DNA of 64,000 bases from Pseudomonas muyukensis (GTDB taxonomy: Bacteria; Pseudomonadota; Gammaproteobacteria; Pseudomonadales; Pseudomonadaceae), in NCBI RefSeq assembly GCF_019139535.1, contig NZ_CP077073.1, positions 2,012,501 through 2,076,500 on the forward strand, written 5' to 3'. Each line of letters opens with the position of its first letter. Position 1 is the stretch's first letter. The translations under genes and the position numbers were made by a program. A model generated the notes under the pieces. The model was not told where the DNA came from and did no database searches. It saw only the letters and a list, made by a program, of their open reading frames with translations. Below, piece by piece: positions 20,072 to 28,256 of this stretch.

Positions 20072-20261
20072 CAATCTCAAGCCTTACGCCCATCTAGACT
20101 CACACAATGGTCTGGCCACTACCGGTCAATTGGCAGGTAAAAACCAACCATTTATCCGCTATAAAACCCAAGCCCGCAAGCAACCACCAAGGAAGGCAAG
20201 CGCTACGGGCAGGCCGGCCCCTCACTCATTCACGCAGTCTTGTCCCAAAGGGGTTCCAACC

Positions 20262-20732
20262 ATGACCACCACCCGACAGCCCGTGTTCATTCGCGAAGTG
20301 AAGCAAACCGACCTGCACCCATGGCGCGACCATTGGGCGCAATACCAGGCCTTCTACCAAGTGGACCTGGGCCCAGCCATTACCGAGCGCACCTGGGCGC
20401 GCTTCTTCGACCCGGCCGAGCCCATGCACTGCGCCGTGGCCACCGATGGCGAGCGGGCGTTCGGCTTCGTCCACTATGTGTTCCACCGCTCGACCTGGGG
20501 CCGCAACGACTTCTGCTACCTGGAAGACCTGTTCGTCTGCCCGAGCGCCCGGGGGCGGATGATCGGCAAGCAACTGATTGAGTACGTCCAGGACCAGGCC
20601 CGGCAGCAGCAGTGCGACCGGTTGTACTGGCATACCCAGGAAACCAACCGGACTGCGCAGCGGTTGTATGACTGGATTGCCGAGAAGCCGGGGGTGATCG
20701 AGTACCGGATGCCGTTGGATGTTGCTCACTAA
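20262..20732 (+). CDS. GNAT-family N-acetyltransferase
   Basis: 156-aa acetyl-CoA-dependent transferase. The core GNAT motif is CYLEDLFVCPSARGRMIGKQ (about residues 85-104), the acetyl-CoA pyrophosphate-binding loop after strand beta-4; WHTQETNRTAQRLYDW follows as motif B. ATG 20262 with AAAGGGG upstream is preferred over an extended in-frame start at 20130, whose added residues show no homology and run close to REP DNA. It is divergent from the MocR-type regulator, a common pairing, so that regulator may control it. The acetyl acceptor (amine, amino acid or drug) is unknown. Confidence 0.88.
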   Translation: MTTTRQPVFIREVKQTDLHPWRDHWAQYQAFYQVDLGPAITERTWARFFDPAEPMHCAVATDGERAFGFVHYVFHRSTWGRNDFCYLEDLFVCPSARGRMIGKQLIEYVQDQARQQQCDRLYWHTQETNRTAQRLYDWIAEKPGVIEYRMPLDVAH

Positions 20733-20767
20733 GGCCATTGTGCTAAGTCCATTGTGAGCAGATAAGG

Positions 20768-20848
20768 GCGTGGGAGCGTGCTTGCCCCGCGAAGGGGAGC
20801 ACCGGCTTTGCGGTGCAATCTCCTGCGGCGCAGCGCCGCTCCCACGCT
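20768..20848. repeat. REP-like inverted repeat
   Basis: GCGTGGGAGCGTGC and GCGCCGCTCCCACGC face each other around a G/C-rich middle with its own small stems, after the GNAT gene. The rest of the 20733-20990 spacer becomes noticeably AT-rich toward the XRE gene. Confidence 0.8.
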
Positions 20849-20990
20849 CCAGCCATCAGAAATCCTCCTTCGAAATCTGCCTGAGTCTTACGGTGCTGTC
20901 AGACCATTCAGAAAGACGAATCCCTCCCTGGCAGAGGAATACTTAATCCAATATTTTGTGCCTTAACTGCCATTTACTCAGATAACACAC

Positions 20991-21311
20991 ATGAATTTGG
21001 ATTTAAGTCTTACCAAACCCAGTGAACTCATGAGGGCGCTGTGCGAGCGCTTGCGCACCGAGCGGCTCGCTCAACAGATGTCGCAAGCGGAAGTGGCTGC
21101 TCGTGCCGGCATCGGCACCAATACCGTGTCCAACCTTGAAACGGGACGAAATGTCGGTTTTGAAAATCTGATCCGAGTGGCGATGGTTCTAGGCCGAAGA
21201 AAAGAGCTTGAGGCGCTGTTTTTGCCGAAGGTGGAGTGCATAGCCGACATAGCTCGCTATGAGCTCGGTGCCAAGCGCCAGCGCATCCGGAAGAAATCAG
21301 GGCTGGATTGA
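20991..21311 (+). CDS. XRE-family helix-turn-helix regulator
   Basis: 106-aa DNA-binding protein. The Cro/C1-type HTH spans about residues 14-75, with RLAQQMSQAEVAARAGIGTN and TVSNLETGRN as the recognition core. The size and C-terminal tail resemble the antitoxin/HipB-like regulators that precede hipA-type kinases, but no toxin gene follows; the next gene is a convergent BRO-N protein. The upstream DNA is AT-rich and unlike the flanks, consistent with lateral origin. The start is fixed by the HTH position, with no strong Shine-Dalgarno. Role unknown. Confidence 0.82.
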   Translation: MNLDLSLTKPSELMRALCERLRTERLAQQMSQAEVAARAGIGTNTVSNLETGRNVGFENLIRVAMVLGRRKELEALFLPKVECIADIARYELGAKRQRIRKKSGLD

Positions 21312-21350
21312 ACAGGGCTGCATGGCAGCCCTTTCAGTGGATCGCAGGGT

Positions 21351-21887
21351 TCAATCGCCAACCCCGTGCAACCGCAACGCCCGCTGAGCACATTCCTTCC
21401 AGCTCAGCTTGCGCCGCTCGGGCACCACCACGGGCCTCTCCGCCGCCATCACCACCGGCATATCCCGCATCCGTACCCAAGGCTCACTTTGCCAATACAA
21501 CAGACTCGCCGTATGCCCACCCGGCCAGCACATCCTGCCCAGGCGCGGCAGGTCTTCCAGCGCCGAGTCCTGCCCATCGCGCAGCACCGCCACCACCTCA
21601 TGGGTCAGCCAGTGGCGCAGGTGGCGGTTTTCCGGAATGTGGTGATGAGCCAGCAGGGTATAGGCCCCGGACTCGCTGACCATGACGGTGTCGCTGTAGC
21701 GGCCGTAGCGCAGCAACTGCACGCTGCGATGCTGGTCCGGGTCGAGCTTGCGGATGCTGGGTTCGCCGAAGAAGTGCCCGGCCATCCGACCGAGTTCGTG
21801 GGCGCAAAACCAAGCTTGGGATTCGAGCCAGAGGGTGTGGAGGGGGCGGTTGTGGCGGGTGAAGAGGGTGGAGGAGTAGTGAGTCAT
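21351..21887 (-). CDS. BRO-N domain (phage antirepressor-like) protein
   Basis: 178-aa protein with an N-terminal BRO-N domain (about residues 5-105): TLWLESQAWFCAHELGRMAG, then LLRYGRYSDTVMVSESGAYT and RHWLTHEVV. This arrangement is typical of phage antirepressors and baculovirus BRO proteins, which bind DNA. The C-terminal 70 residues have no recognisable domain. It converges on the XRE gene with a 39-bp gap. Stand-alone BRO-N genes occur in Pseudomonas chromosomes outside prophages; no other phage genes are seen here. Function unknown. Confidence 0.8.
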   Translation of the reverse strand: MTHYSSTLFTRHNRPLHTLWLESQAWFCAHELGRMAGHFFGEPSIRKLDPDQHRSVQLLRYGRYSDTVMVSESGAYTLLAHHHIPENRHLRHWLTHEVVAVLRDGQDSALEDLPRLGRMCWPGGHTASLLYWQSEPWVRMRDMPVVMAAERPVVVPERRKLSWKECAQRALRLHGVGD

Positions 21888-22040
21888 GATGGGCTATCCA
21901 AGTCAGGGAGAGCCGTTTCTAACGGGAACGGAATTCCGCCATGTGAGCGTTCTTAGCGCTCAGACAAACTACCGTGGTTTCCTTTGGTTAAGTAGTGATA
22001 CGTATGTAGGAGGTTTCTTGATTTTGAGGCTCGGTAAATA

Positions 22041-22068
22041 AAAAAGGCTGCCCAAGGGCAGCCTTTTT
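22041..22068 (-). terminator. Rho-independent terminator of nrdB
   Basis: GGCTGCCC-AA-GGGCAGCC hairpin flanked by A and T runs on both sides, so it can work in both directions. It lies 15 nt past the nrdB stop and also downstream of nothing on the plus strand, so nrdB is the main user. Confidence 0.92.
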
Positions 22069-22082
22069 GGATAGCTGGACGA

Positions 22083-23333
22083 TCAATCCCAGCTCAGAGC
22101 ACCACCAGTCTGGTACTCGATAACGCGAGTCTCAAAGAAGTTCTTCTCCTTCTTCAAGTCCATGATCTCGCTCATCCAAGGGAACGGGTTAGTAGTCCCC
22201 GGATACTCTTCCTTCAACCCAATCTGGGTAAGTCGACGGTTGGCAATGAACTTGAGGTAGTCCTCCATCATCGCCGCATTCATGCCTAGCACGCCGCGTG
22301 GCATGGTGTCACGGGCGTATTCGATCTCCAGCTGGGTACCCTGCAGGATCATCTGGGTAGCCTCTTCCTTCATCGCGGCATCCCACAGGTGCGGGTTCTC
22401 GATCTTGATCTGGTTGATCACGTCGATGCCGAAGTTCAGGTGCATGGACTCGTCACGCAGGATGTACTGGAACTGCTCGGCGACGCCGGTCATCTTGTTG
22501 CGGCGGCCCATGGACAGGATCTGGGTGAAGCCGCAGTAGAAGAAGATGCCTTCCAGTACGCAGTAGTAGGCGATCAGGTTGCGCAGCAGCTCTTTGTCGG
22601 TTTCGACGGTGCCGGTGTTGAACTCCGGGTCCGAGATGGCGCGGGTGTACTTCAGGCCCCAGGCGGCTTTTTTCGCGACCGACGGGATCTCGTGGTACAT
22701 GTTGAAGATCTCGCCTTCATCCATGCCCAGCGACTCGATGCAGTACTGGTAGGCGTGGGTGTGGATCGCCTCTTCGAAGGCCTGGCGCAGGATGTACTGG
22801 CGGCACTCCGGGTTGGTGATCAGGCGGTACACGGCCAGGGCCAGGTTGTTGGCAACCAGCGAGTCGGCGGTGGAGAAGAAGCCGAGGTTGCGCATCACGA
22901 TGCGGCGCTCGTCTTCGGTCAGGCCGTCCATGCTCTTCCACAGGGCGATGTCGGCGGTCATGTTGACCTCTTGCGGCATCCAGTGGTTGGCGCAGCCGTC
23001 GAGGTACTTCTGCCAGGCCCAGTCGTACTTGAACGGGACCAGCTGGTTGAGGTCGGCGCGGCAGTTGATCATGCGCTTTTCGTCAACGGCGACGCGGGCC
23101 GAGGAGCCTTCCAGCTCGGCCAGGCCTTCGGCGATGTCCAGGGCGTCCAGGGCAGCCTTGGCGCGCTTCACGGCGTCGGAGTCGGCGGCGGTGGCGGCGC
23201 GGGCTTCCAGGGCGGCGGCACCGCCGGCGCTGTCGAGCTTGTCCAGCGTGGTGGTGGCAGTGGCCTGTGCGGCGGTGTTGCCTTTGGCGGCGACTTCACC
23301 GTCTTCTTTGTCGAATTCGTCCCAGCTCAGCAT
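22083..23333 (-). CDS. nrdB: Ribonucleoside-diphosphate reductase, class Ia, beta subunit
   Basis: 416-aa R2 protein, which houses the diferric-tyrosyl radical cofactor used by NrdA to reduce NDPs to dNDPs. The first ~85 residues are an Ala-rich, low-complexity extension. The ferritin-like core follows with iron-ligand segments such as [20 protein letters not shown] and [10 protein letters not shown]. The C-terminus (GGALSWD) is the tail that docks on NrdA. ATG 23333 has CAGGAG 7 nt upstream. It is downstream of nrdA on the same strand but separated by 585 bp with its own candidate NrdR boxes. Confidence 0.97.
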   Translation of the reverse strand: MLSWDEFDKEDGEVAAKGNTAAQATATTTLDKLDSAGGAAALEARAATAADSDAVKRAKAALDALDIAEGLAELEGSSARVAVDEKRMINCRADLNQLVPFKYDWAWQKYLDGCANHWMPQEVNMTADIALWKSMDGLTEDERRIVMRNLGFFSTADSLVANNLALAVYRLITNPECRQYILRQAFEEAIHTHAYQYCIESLGMDEGEIFNMYHEIPSVAKKAAWGLKYTRAISDPEFNTGTVETDKELLRNLIAYYCVLEGIFFYCGFTQILSMGRRNKMTGVAEQFQYILRDESMHLNFGIDVINQIKIENPHLWDAAMKEEATQMILQGTQLEIEYARDTMPRGVLGMNAAMMEDYLKFIANRRLTQIGLKEEYPGTTNPFPWMSEIMDLKKEKNFFETRVIEYQTGGALSWD

Positions 23334-23660
23334 GGTTTGGCTCCTGCTTGAGGGTCGCCCTGGGGCAACCGGTTGGATTTTAAGAATGTGATGCCTGACG
23401 CAAGGCCGTTACGGCGTATGGACAGCTCGAGAGGCTGACTCTCGTTACATCTGGACTCGTGCCTGGCCAGGCCTCGGGGAGGGGCCAGGGACATGAATGG
23501 GTGCCCTTTTCAGAGGGGGCGCAGTATACCGGAATTCGCTTTCGATCGGGGCGCGTGTCTGGCGGGCGAGGGTAAATTTTCGACCGGTTCTGTGCACGTC
23601 CGTTCAGGGAATCTCGTGTCGTACTTTACGGTGAGGGAGTTTAGCGGCAAATAGTGCGAA

Positions 23661-23708
23661 GCACTACATGTAGTGGATTTTTATTTTTTACAGCACAAGA
23701 TGATGGGT
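23661..23708 (-). promoter_or_regulatory. Candidate NrdR box pair upstream of nrdB
   Basis: Site 23661-23676 contains the perfect palindrome CACTACATGTAGTG and matches about 12 of 16 positions of the NrdR consensus ACACWATATMTWGTGT as I recall it. A weaker second site, GCACAAGATGATGGGT at 23693-23708 (about 11 of 16), lies 32 bp away, near three helical turns. It resembles the second box upstream of nrdA. Confidence 0.5.
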
Positions 23709-23719
23709 TCGAAAAACCC

Positions 23720-23839
23720 TTGTAGAAGCGGCCTCGTGTCGCGAAAGGGCCGCAAAGCGGCCCCGGCAATCTCGCGGTGGGGTCGAGATCCTGGGGCTGC
23801 TGCGCAGCCCTTTCGCGACACAAGGCCGCTCCTACAAAG
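23720..23839. repeat. REP inverted pair
   Basis: Two REP units with feet GGGCCGCAAAGCGGCCCC and GGGGCTGCTGCGCAGCCC face each other inside the nrdA-nrdB spacer. The left unit has variants (GTAGAAGCGGCCTCGTGTCGCGA). Confidence 0.9.
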
Positions 23840-23918
23840 GCAGCGTTTCAGCGGGCCATTTGCGGATGCAAAAATGCCGCAAGGGGCACCCATTGGGCAC
23901 CCCTTGCGGCATCAGGCC

Positions 23919-26798
23919 TTATTGGCAGGCTTCGCAATCCGGCTCGTCGATGGCGCAGGCCTTCGGTACCGGGGCAGGGCCCGCGGCCTGGACCGGGGCG
24001 CTGTCGCCGCCGCTCGACACGGCGTTGAGCTTGCCGGTGTTGATGGTCGACTTCTCGGTGCTGGTCGCGGCCAGGGCACGGAGGTAGTAGGTGGTCTTCA
24101 GACCACGGTACCAGGCCATGCGGTAGGTCACGTCGAGCTTCTTGCCCGAAGCGCCGGCGATGTACAGGTTCAGCGACTGGGCCTGGTCGATCCACTTCTG
24201 GCGACGCGAGGCGGCGTCGACGATCCACTTGGTCTCGACTTCGAACGCGGTGGCGTACAGGTCCTTGAGCTCTTGCGGGATACGCTCGATCTGCTGCACG
24301 GAACCGTCGTAGTACTTCAGGTCGTTGATCATCACCGAGTCCCACAGGCCGCGGGCCTTCAGGTCGCGGACCAGGTACGGGTTGATCACGGTGAACTCGC
24401 CCGACAGGTTCGATTTCACGTACAGGTTCTGGTAGGTCGGCTCGATCGACTGCGACACGCCGGTGATGTTGGCGATGGTCGCGGTTGGCGCGATGGCCAT
24501 GATGTTCGAGTTACGAATACCTTTTTGTACACGCTCGCGCACCGGTGCCCAGTCCAGGCTCTCGGTCAGGTCGACGTCGATGTACTTCTGGCCACGGGCC
24601 TCGATCAGGATCTGCTGGCTGTCCAGCGGCAGGATGCCCTTGGACCACAGCGAACCCTGGAAGGTCTCGTAGGCGCCGCGCTCGTCGGCCAGGTCGCAGG
24701 AAGCCTGGATGGCGTAGTAGCTGACCGCTTCCATCGACTTGTCGGCGAACTCGACCGCAGCGTCGGAGCCGTACGGGATGTGCTGCAGGTACAGCGCGTC
24801 CTGGAAGCCCATGATCCCCAGGCCGACAGGGCGGTGCTTGAAGTTCGAGTTGCGCGCTTGCGGCACCGAGTAGTAGTTGATGTCGATCACGTTGTCGAGC
24901 ATGCGCACGGCGGTGTTCACGGTGCGTTGCAGCTTGGCGGTGTCCAGCTTGCCATCGACGATGTGGTTCGGCAGGTTGATCGAGCCCAGGTTGCAGACCG
25001 CGATCTCGTCCTTGTTGGTGTTCAGGGTGATCTCGGTGCACAGGTTCGAGCTGTGGACCACGCCCACGTGCTGCTGCGGGCTGCGCAGGTTGCACGGGTC
25101 CTTGAAGGTCAGCCATGGGTGGCCGGTCTCGAACAGCATCGACAGCATCTTGCGCCACAGGTCTTTGGCCTGGATGGTCTTGAACACCTTGATCTTGTTG
25201 TACTCGGTCAGGGCTTCGTAGTACTCGTAGCGCTCTTCGAAGGCCTTGCCGGTCAGGTCGTGCAGATCAGGCACTTCGCTTGGGGAGAACAGGGTCCACT
25301 TGCCGTCATCGAAGACGCGCTTCATGAACAGGTCAGGGATCCAGTTGGCGGTGTTCATGTCGTGGGTACGACGGCGGTCATCACCGGTGTTCTTGCGCAG
25401 CTCGATGAATTCTTCGATGTCGAGGTGCCAGGTTTCCAGGTAGGCACACACCGCGCCCTTGCGCTTGCCACCCTGGTTCACGGCCACGGCGGTGTCGTTG
25501 ACCACTTTCAGGAACGGCACGACGCCTTGCGACTTGCCGTTGGTGCCCTTGATGTACGAGCCCAGTGCACGCACCGGAGTCCAGTCGTTGCCCAGGCCAC
25601 CGGCGAATTTCGACAGCATGGCGTTGTCGTGGATCGCGTGGTAGATGCCCGACAGGTCGTCCGGCACGGTGGTCAGGTAGCAGCTGGACAGCTGCGGACG
25701 CAGGGTACCGGCGTTGAACAGGGTCGGGGTCGAGGCCATGTAGTCGAACGACGACAACAGGTTGTAGAACTCGATCGCACGGGCTTCCTTGTCTTTCTCT
25801 TCCAGCGCCAGGCCCATGGCCACGCGCATGAAGAACACCTGCGGCAGCTCGAAGCGCACGCCATCCTTGTGGATGAAGTAGCGGTCGTACAGGGTCTGCA
25901 GGCCCAGGTAGGTGAACTGCTGGTCGCGCTCGTGGTTGATCGCCCTGCCCATGCGCTCCAGGTCGTAGCTTTTCAGGGCTGGGTCGAGCAGTTCGAACTC
26001 GACGCCTTTCTCGACGTAGGCCGGCAGGGCCTTGGCGTACAGCTCAGCCATCTCGTGGTGGGTGGCGCTGTCGGCGACGTTCAGGAAGCCCAGGCCTTCG
26101 GCGCGCAGGGTGTCCATCAGCAGGCGGGCGGTGACGAACGAGTAGTTCGGCTCACGCTCGACCAGGGTACGGGCGGTCATCACCAGGGCGGTGTTGACGT
26201 CCTTCAGGGCGACGCCGTCGTACAGGTTCTTCAGGGTTTCGCGCTGGATCAGCTCGCCATCGACTTCGGCCAGGCCTTCGCAGGCTTCGCTGATGATGGT
26301 GTTCAGGCGCGCCATGTCCAGCGGCGCCAGGCTGCCGTCGGCCAGGGTGATGCGGATACTTGGGTGCGGCTCGACCACGCTGTCGGCGTTGGAGCGGGTG
26401 GCACGCTCCTTGGCACGCTGGTCGCGGTAGATCACGTAGTCGCGGGCGACTTTCTGCTCGCCGGCGCGCATCAGGGCCAGTTCGACCTGGTCCTGGATTT
26501 CTTCGATGTGGATGGTGCCACCCGATGGCATGCGACGCTTGAACGTGGCGGTGACCTGCTCGGTCAGGCGCGCGACGGTGTCGTGGATGCGCGACGAGGC
26601 GGCGGCGGTGCCGCCTTCAACTGCGAGAAACGCCTTGGTGATGGCCACGGTGATCTTGTCGTCGGTGTAGGGGACGACAGTGCCGTTGCGCTTGATCACG
26701 CGCAGTTGGCCAGGCGCGGTGGCAGCCAGATCCTGGTTCGAATCGGCGGCCTGCGGCGCTTTGCCCTGCGGGTTCTCGCGAGTTGTGTCGGTTTGCAT
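23919..26798 (-). CDS. nrdA: Ribonucleoside-diphosphate reductase, class Ia, alpha subunit
   Basis: 959-aa R1 catalytic subunit. Two N-terminal ATP-cone domains are visible (about residues 32-130, LRVIKRNGTVVPYTDDKI, and about 150-240, IRITLADGSLAPLDMARL), as known for Pseudomonas NrdA, where the cone senses dATP. Catalytic cysteines lie in LSSCYLTTVPDD, SNLCTEITLN and AVCNLGSINLPN. The tail DCEACQ is the redox-shuttle Cys pair. The enzyme works with NrdB to make all dNDPs. ATG 26798 is preceded by GGAG at normal spacing. A long ~400-nt leader and an NrdR/DnaA-marked promoter lie upstream. It diverges from the RstA-like gene. Confidence 0.97.
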   Translation of the reverse strand: MQTDTTRENPQGKAPQAADSNQDLAATAPGQLRVIKRNGTVVPYTDDKITVAITKAFLAVEGGTAAASSRIHDTVARLTEQVTATFKRRMPSGGTIHIEEIQDQVELALMRAGEQKVARDYVIYRDQRAKERATRSNADSVVEPHPSIRITLADGSLAPLDMARLNTIISEACEGLAEVDGELIQRETLKNLYDGVALKDVNTALVMTARTLVEREPNYSFVTARLLMDTLRAEGLGFLNVADSATHHEMAELYAKALPAYVEKGVEFELLDPALKSYDLERMGRAINHERDQQFTYLGLQTLYDRYFIHKDGVRFELPQVFFMRVAMGLALEEKDKEARAIEFYNLLSSFDYMASTPTLFNAGTLRPQLSSCYLTTVPDDLSGIYHAIHDNAMLSKFAGGLGNDWTPVRALGSYIKGTNGKSQGVVPFLKVVNDTAVAVNQGGKRKGAVCAYLETWHLDIEEFIELRKNTGDDRRRTHDMNTANWIPDLFMKRVFDDGKWTLFSPSEVPDLHDLTGKAFEERYEYYEALTEYNKIKVFKTIQAKDLWRKMLSMLFETGHPWLTFKDPCNLRSPQQHVGVVHSSNLCTEITLNTNKDEIAVCNLGSINLPNHIVDGKLDTAKLQRTVNTAVRMLDNVIDINYYSVPQARNSNFKHRPVGLGIMGFQDALYLQHIPYGSDAAVEFADKSMEAVSYYAIQASCDLADERGAYETFQGSLWSKGILPLDSQQILIEARGQKYIDVDLTESLDWAPVRERVQKGIRNSNIMAIAPTATIANITGVSQSIEPTYQNLYVKSNLSGEFTVINPYLVRDLKARGLWDSVMINDLKYYDGSVQQIERIPQELKDLYATAFEVETKWIVDAASRRQKWIDQAQSLNLYIAGASGKKLDVTYRMAWYRGLKTTYYLRALAATSTEKSTINTGKLNAVSSGGDSAPVQAAGPAPVPKACAIDEPDCEACQ

Positions 26799-27206
26799 GG
26801 GTGGGTGTCTCCACAGTTTCTATAGTGTTCAGGCGCCTGTTGGGCGCCCACCGTTCCGTCCACTTGCTCGATGGCCGTCGCGGGGATGCGGCATGCGCAC
26901 GCATCCGCCCGCTCGGGCTTACCGACTTCGGGACAGATCAGGAATAAGGGGCAATAACCTGCCGCTCCCTGGCCGAAGTCAAAGGTTCTGGGCGTACCCA
27001 AAATCTGTTGCTGATGAGTGCTGGGCCTTGCCTGCAACACTCATACCCGAACAAGGGCATCTAGGGCCTTGCCTCGGTCGCCGCCGCTGGAGCGGTTTGG
27101 CTGCTGAAATCACGTTAAGTTCAGCCAGAAAATTCGCTTGAATTTGCCTGTTGACTTGTGTTTGTGATTTTGCGCGAAACCCAATATCTAGTGGTTCGCT
27201 GCGATG
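26799..27206 (-). other. Long nrdA 5' leader
   Basis: If transcription starts at the promoter proposed at 27214-27242, the nrdA mRNA has a ~400-nt leader. It contains a hairpin at 27013-27043 (ATGAGTGCTG / CAACACTCAT, one G-U) and a smaller GGCGCC stem at 26832-26848 close to the start codon. An isolated third NrdR-like site (ACAGTTTCTATAGTGT, 26813-26828, about 13 of 16) overlaps the 5' side of the ribosome site. No known riboswitch was recognised. Confidence 0.45.
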
Positions 27207-27225
27207 GGGATACAAGATAATGCGG
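27179..27225 (-). promoter_or_regulatory. Tandem NrdR boxes of nrdA
   Basis: Box 27179-27194 (ACCCAATATCTAGTGG) matches about 14 of 16 positions of ACACWATATMTWGTGT; box 27210-27225 (ATACAAGATAATGCGG) matches about 11. Their starts are exactly 31 bp apart, the three-turn spacing characteristic of NrdR repressor sites. The second box covers the proposed -10 element. NrdR is the ATP/dATP-sensing repressor of ribonucleotide reductase genes. Confidence 0.72.
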
Positions 27226-27242
27226 TCTTGGGGGCTTTGCAA
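27214..27242 (-). promoter_or_regulatory. Candidate sigma-70 promoter of nrdA
   Basis: On the minus strand, TTGCAA (27242-27237) and TATCTT (27219-27214) are separated by 17 bp, each matching 4 of 6 consensus bases. The -10 lies within an NrdR-like box, as expected for repression. Confidence 0.5.
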
Positions 27243-27252
27243 CTCGATCGCC

Positions 27253-27261
27253 TGTGGATAA
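27253..27261 (-). promoter_or_regulatory. DnaA box upstream of nrdA
   Basis: A perfect TTATCCACA 9-mer on the minus strand lies 10 bp upstream of the proposed nrdA -35. DnaA control of nrdAB is established in E. coli, so this may couple dNTP synthesis to replication initiation. Confidence 0.6.
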
Positions 27262-27560
27262 GTTGTGTGTACTTTGTGGGTCATTCGTGGGTATCGGCTG
27301 TAGGCCTTGTCCCAAGTGGTTTGCACTATTTTTCCCGCTGCCGCGCCCCCGCGCAGATTTCTGCGGGCGCGCACCCTATCACAAAAAACGGTTCAGTCCA
27401 GCGCCATGCGATGTGGTTGGCAGGGGTGGGGGCGGGACGTAGTATCGGCAGGCGATGTTGCGCTTTGGTGAAGGTGGATTTTCGCTGGAATCAAAGGGTT
27501 GTATCGGCCTTGATACAGCCAACAGCAAGGCCCGACAAAAACCAGAAGAAGGGTAAGGCC

Positions 27561-28256
27561 ATGGACCAGCCAATCAACCGCATCCTCATCGTCGAGGACG
27601 ACCAGCGCCTCGCCGAGCTTACCGCCGAGTACCTCCAGGCCAATGGCTTCGAGGTGACGGTGGAGGGCGATGGCGGCCGCGCCGCGCGGCGCATCATCGA
27701 CAGCCAACCGGACCTGGTGATCCTCGACCTGATGCTGCCCGGCGAAGATGGCCTGAGCATCTGCCGCCGGGTACGCGGCCAGTACCCCGGCCCCATCCTC
27801 ATGCTCACCGCCCGCAGCGACGAGCTCGACCAGGTCCAGGGCCTGGACCTGGGCGCCGACGACTACGTGTGCAAGCCCGTGCGCCCGCGCCTGCTGCTGG
27901 CGCGCATCAATGCCCTGCTGCGTCGCAGCGAGGCCCCCGAGCGTCGCCCGGACCTGAGCTTCGGCCCGCTGCATATAGATAGCCGCCAGCGCGAGGCGCG
28001 TCTGCACGGCCAGTTGATCGAGCTGACCGGCGCCGAGTTCGACCTGCTCTGGCTGCTGGCCAGCAACGCCGGGCGGGTGCTGTCGCGCGAGGAGATCTTC
28101 ACCTCGCTGCGCGGCGTCGGCTATGACGGCCAGGACCGCTCCATCGATGTGCGCATTTCCAAGATCCGCCCCAAGATCGGCGACGACCCGATCACCCCGC
28201 GGCTGATCAAGACCCTGCGCAGCAAGGGCTACCTGTTCGTCGGCGAGGCGCCATGA
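27561..28256 (+). CDS. OmpR-family response regulator (RstA-like)
   Basis: 231-aa response regulator. The receiver domain (about residues 7-118) has the acidic pair in IVEDD, the phospho-acceptor Asp in LVILDLMLPGEDG (about 56) and Lys in DDYVCKPV. The winged-helix DNA-binding domain (about 135-228) ends in DVRISKIRPKIGDD and LRSKGYLFV. ATG 27561 has GGGTAAGG upstream. Its stop overlaps the sensor kinase start by 4 nt (ATGA). The same pair occupies this place beside nrdA in other pseudomonads. The RstA label rests on general resemblance; the signal and regulon are not known. Confidence 0.9.
   Translation: MDQPINRILIVEDDQRLAELTAEYLQANGFEVTVEGDGGRAARRIIDSQPDLVILDLMLPGEDGLSICRRVRGQYPGPILMLTARSDELDQVQGLDLGADDYVCKPVRPRLLLARINALLRRSEAPERRPDLSFGPLHIDSRQREARLHGQLIELTGAEFDLLWLLASNAGRVLSREEIFTSLRGVGYDGQDRSIDVRISKIRPKIGDDPITPRLIKTLRSKGYLFVGEAP

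Larger units (their letters stand above)
23334..23918. other. Long nrdA-nrdB spacer
   Basis: 585 bp without a believable gene, long for genes whose products form one complex. It holds a REP pair (23720-23839), AT-rich DNA around 23676-23690, and two NrdR-box-like sites (23661-23708). This suggests nrdB can be transcribed from its own promoter. The nearest weak promoter match to nrdB's strand is CATCTT/TCTACA with 17-bp spacing at 23698-23726, whose upstream part overlaps the REP edge. Confidence 0.6.

Noticed and set aside
23673..26825. 1050-codon plus-strand frame antisense to nrdA
   Set aside because: Mirror of high-GC codon usage on the nrdA strand; it starts inside a REP and has no recognisable domain.
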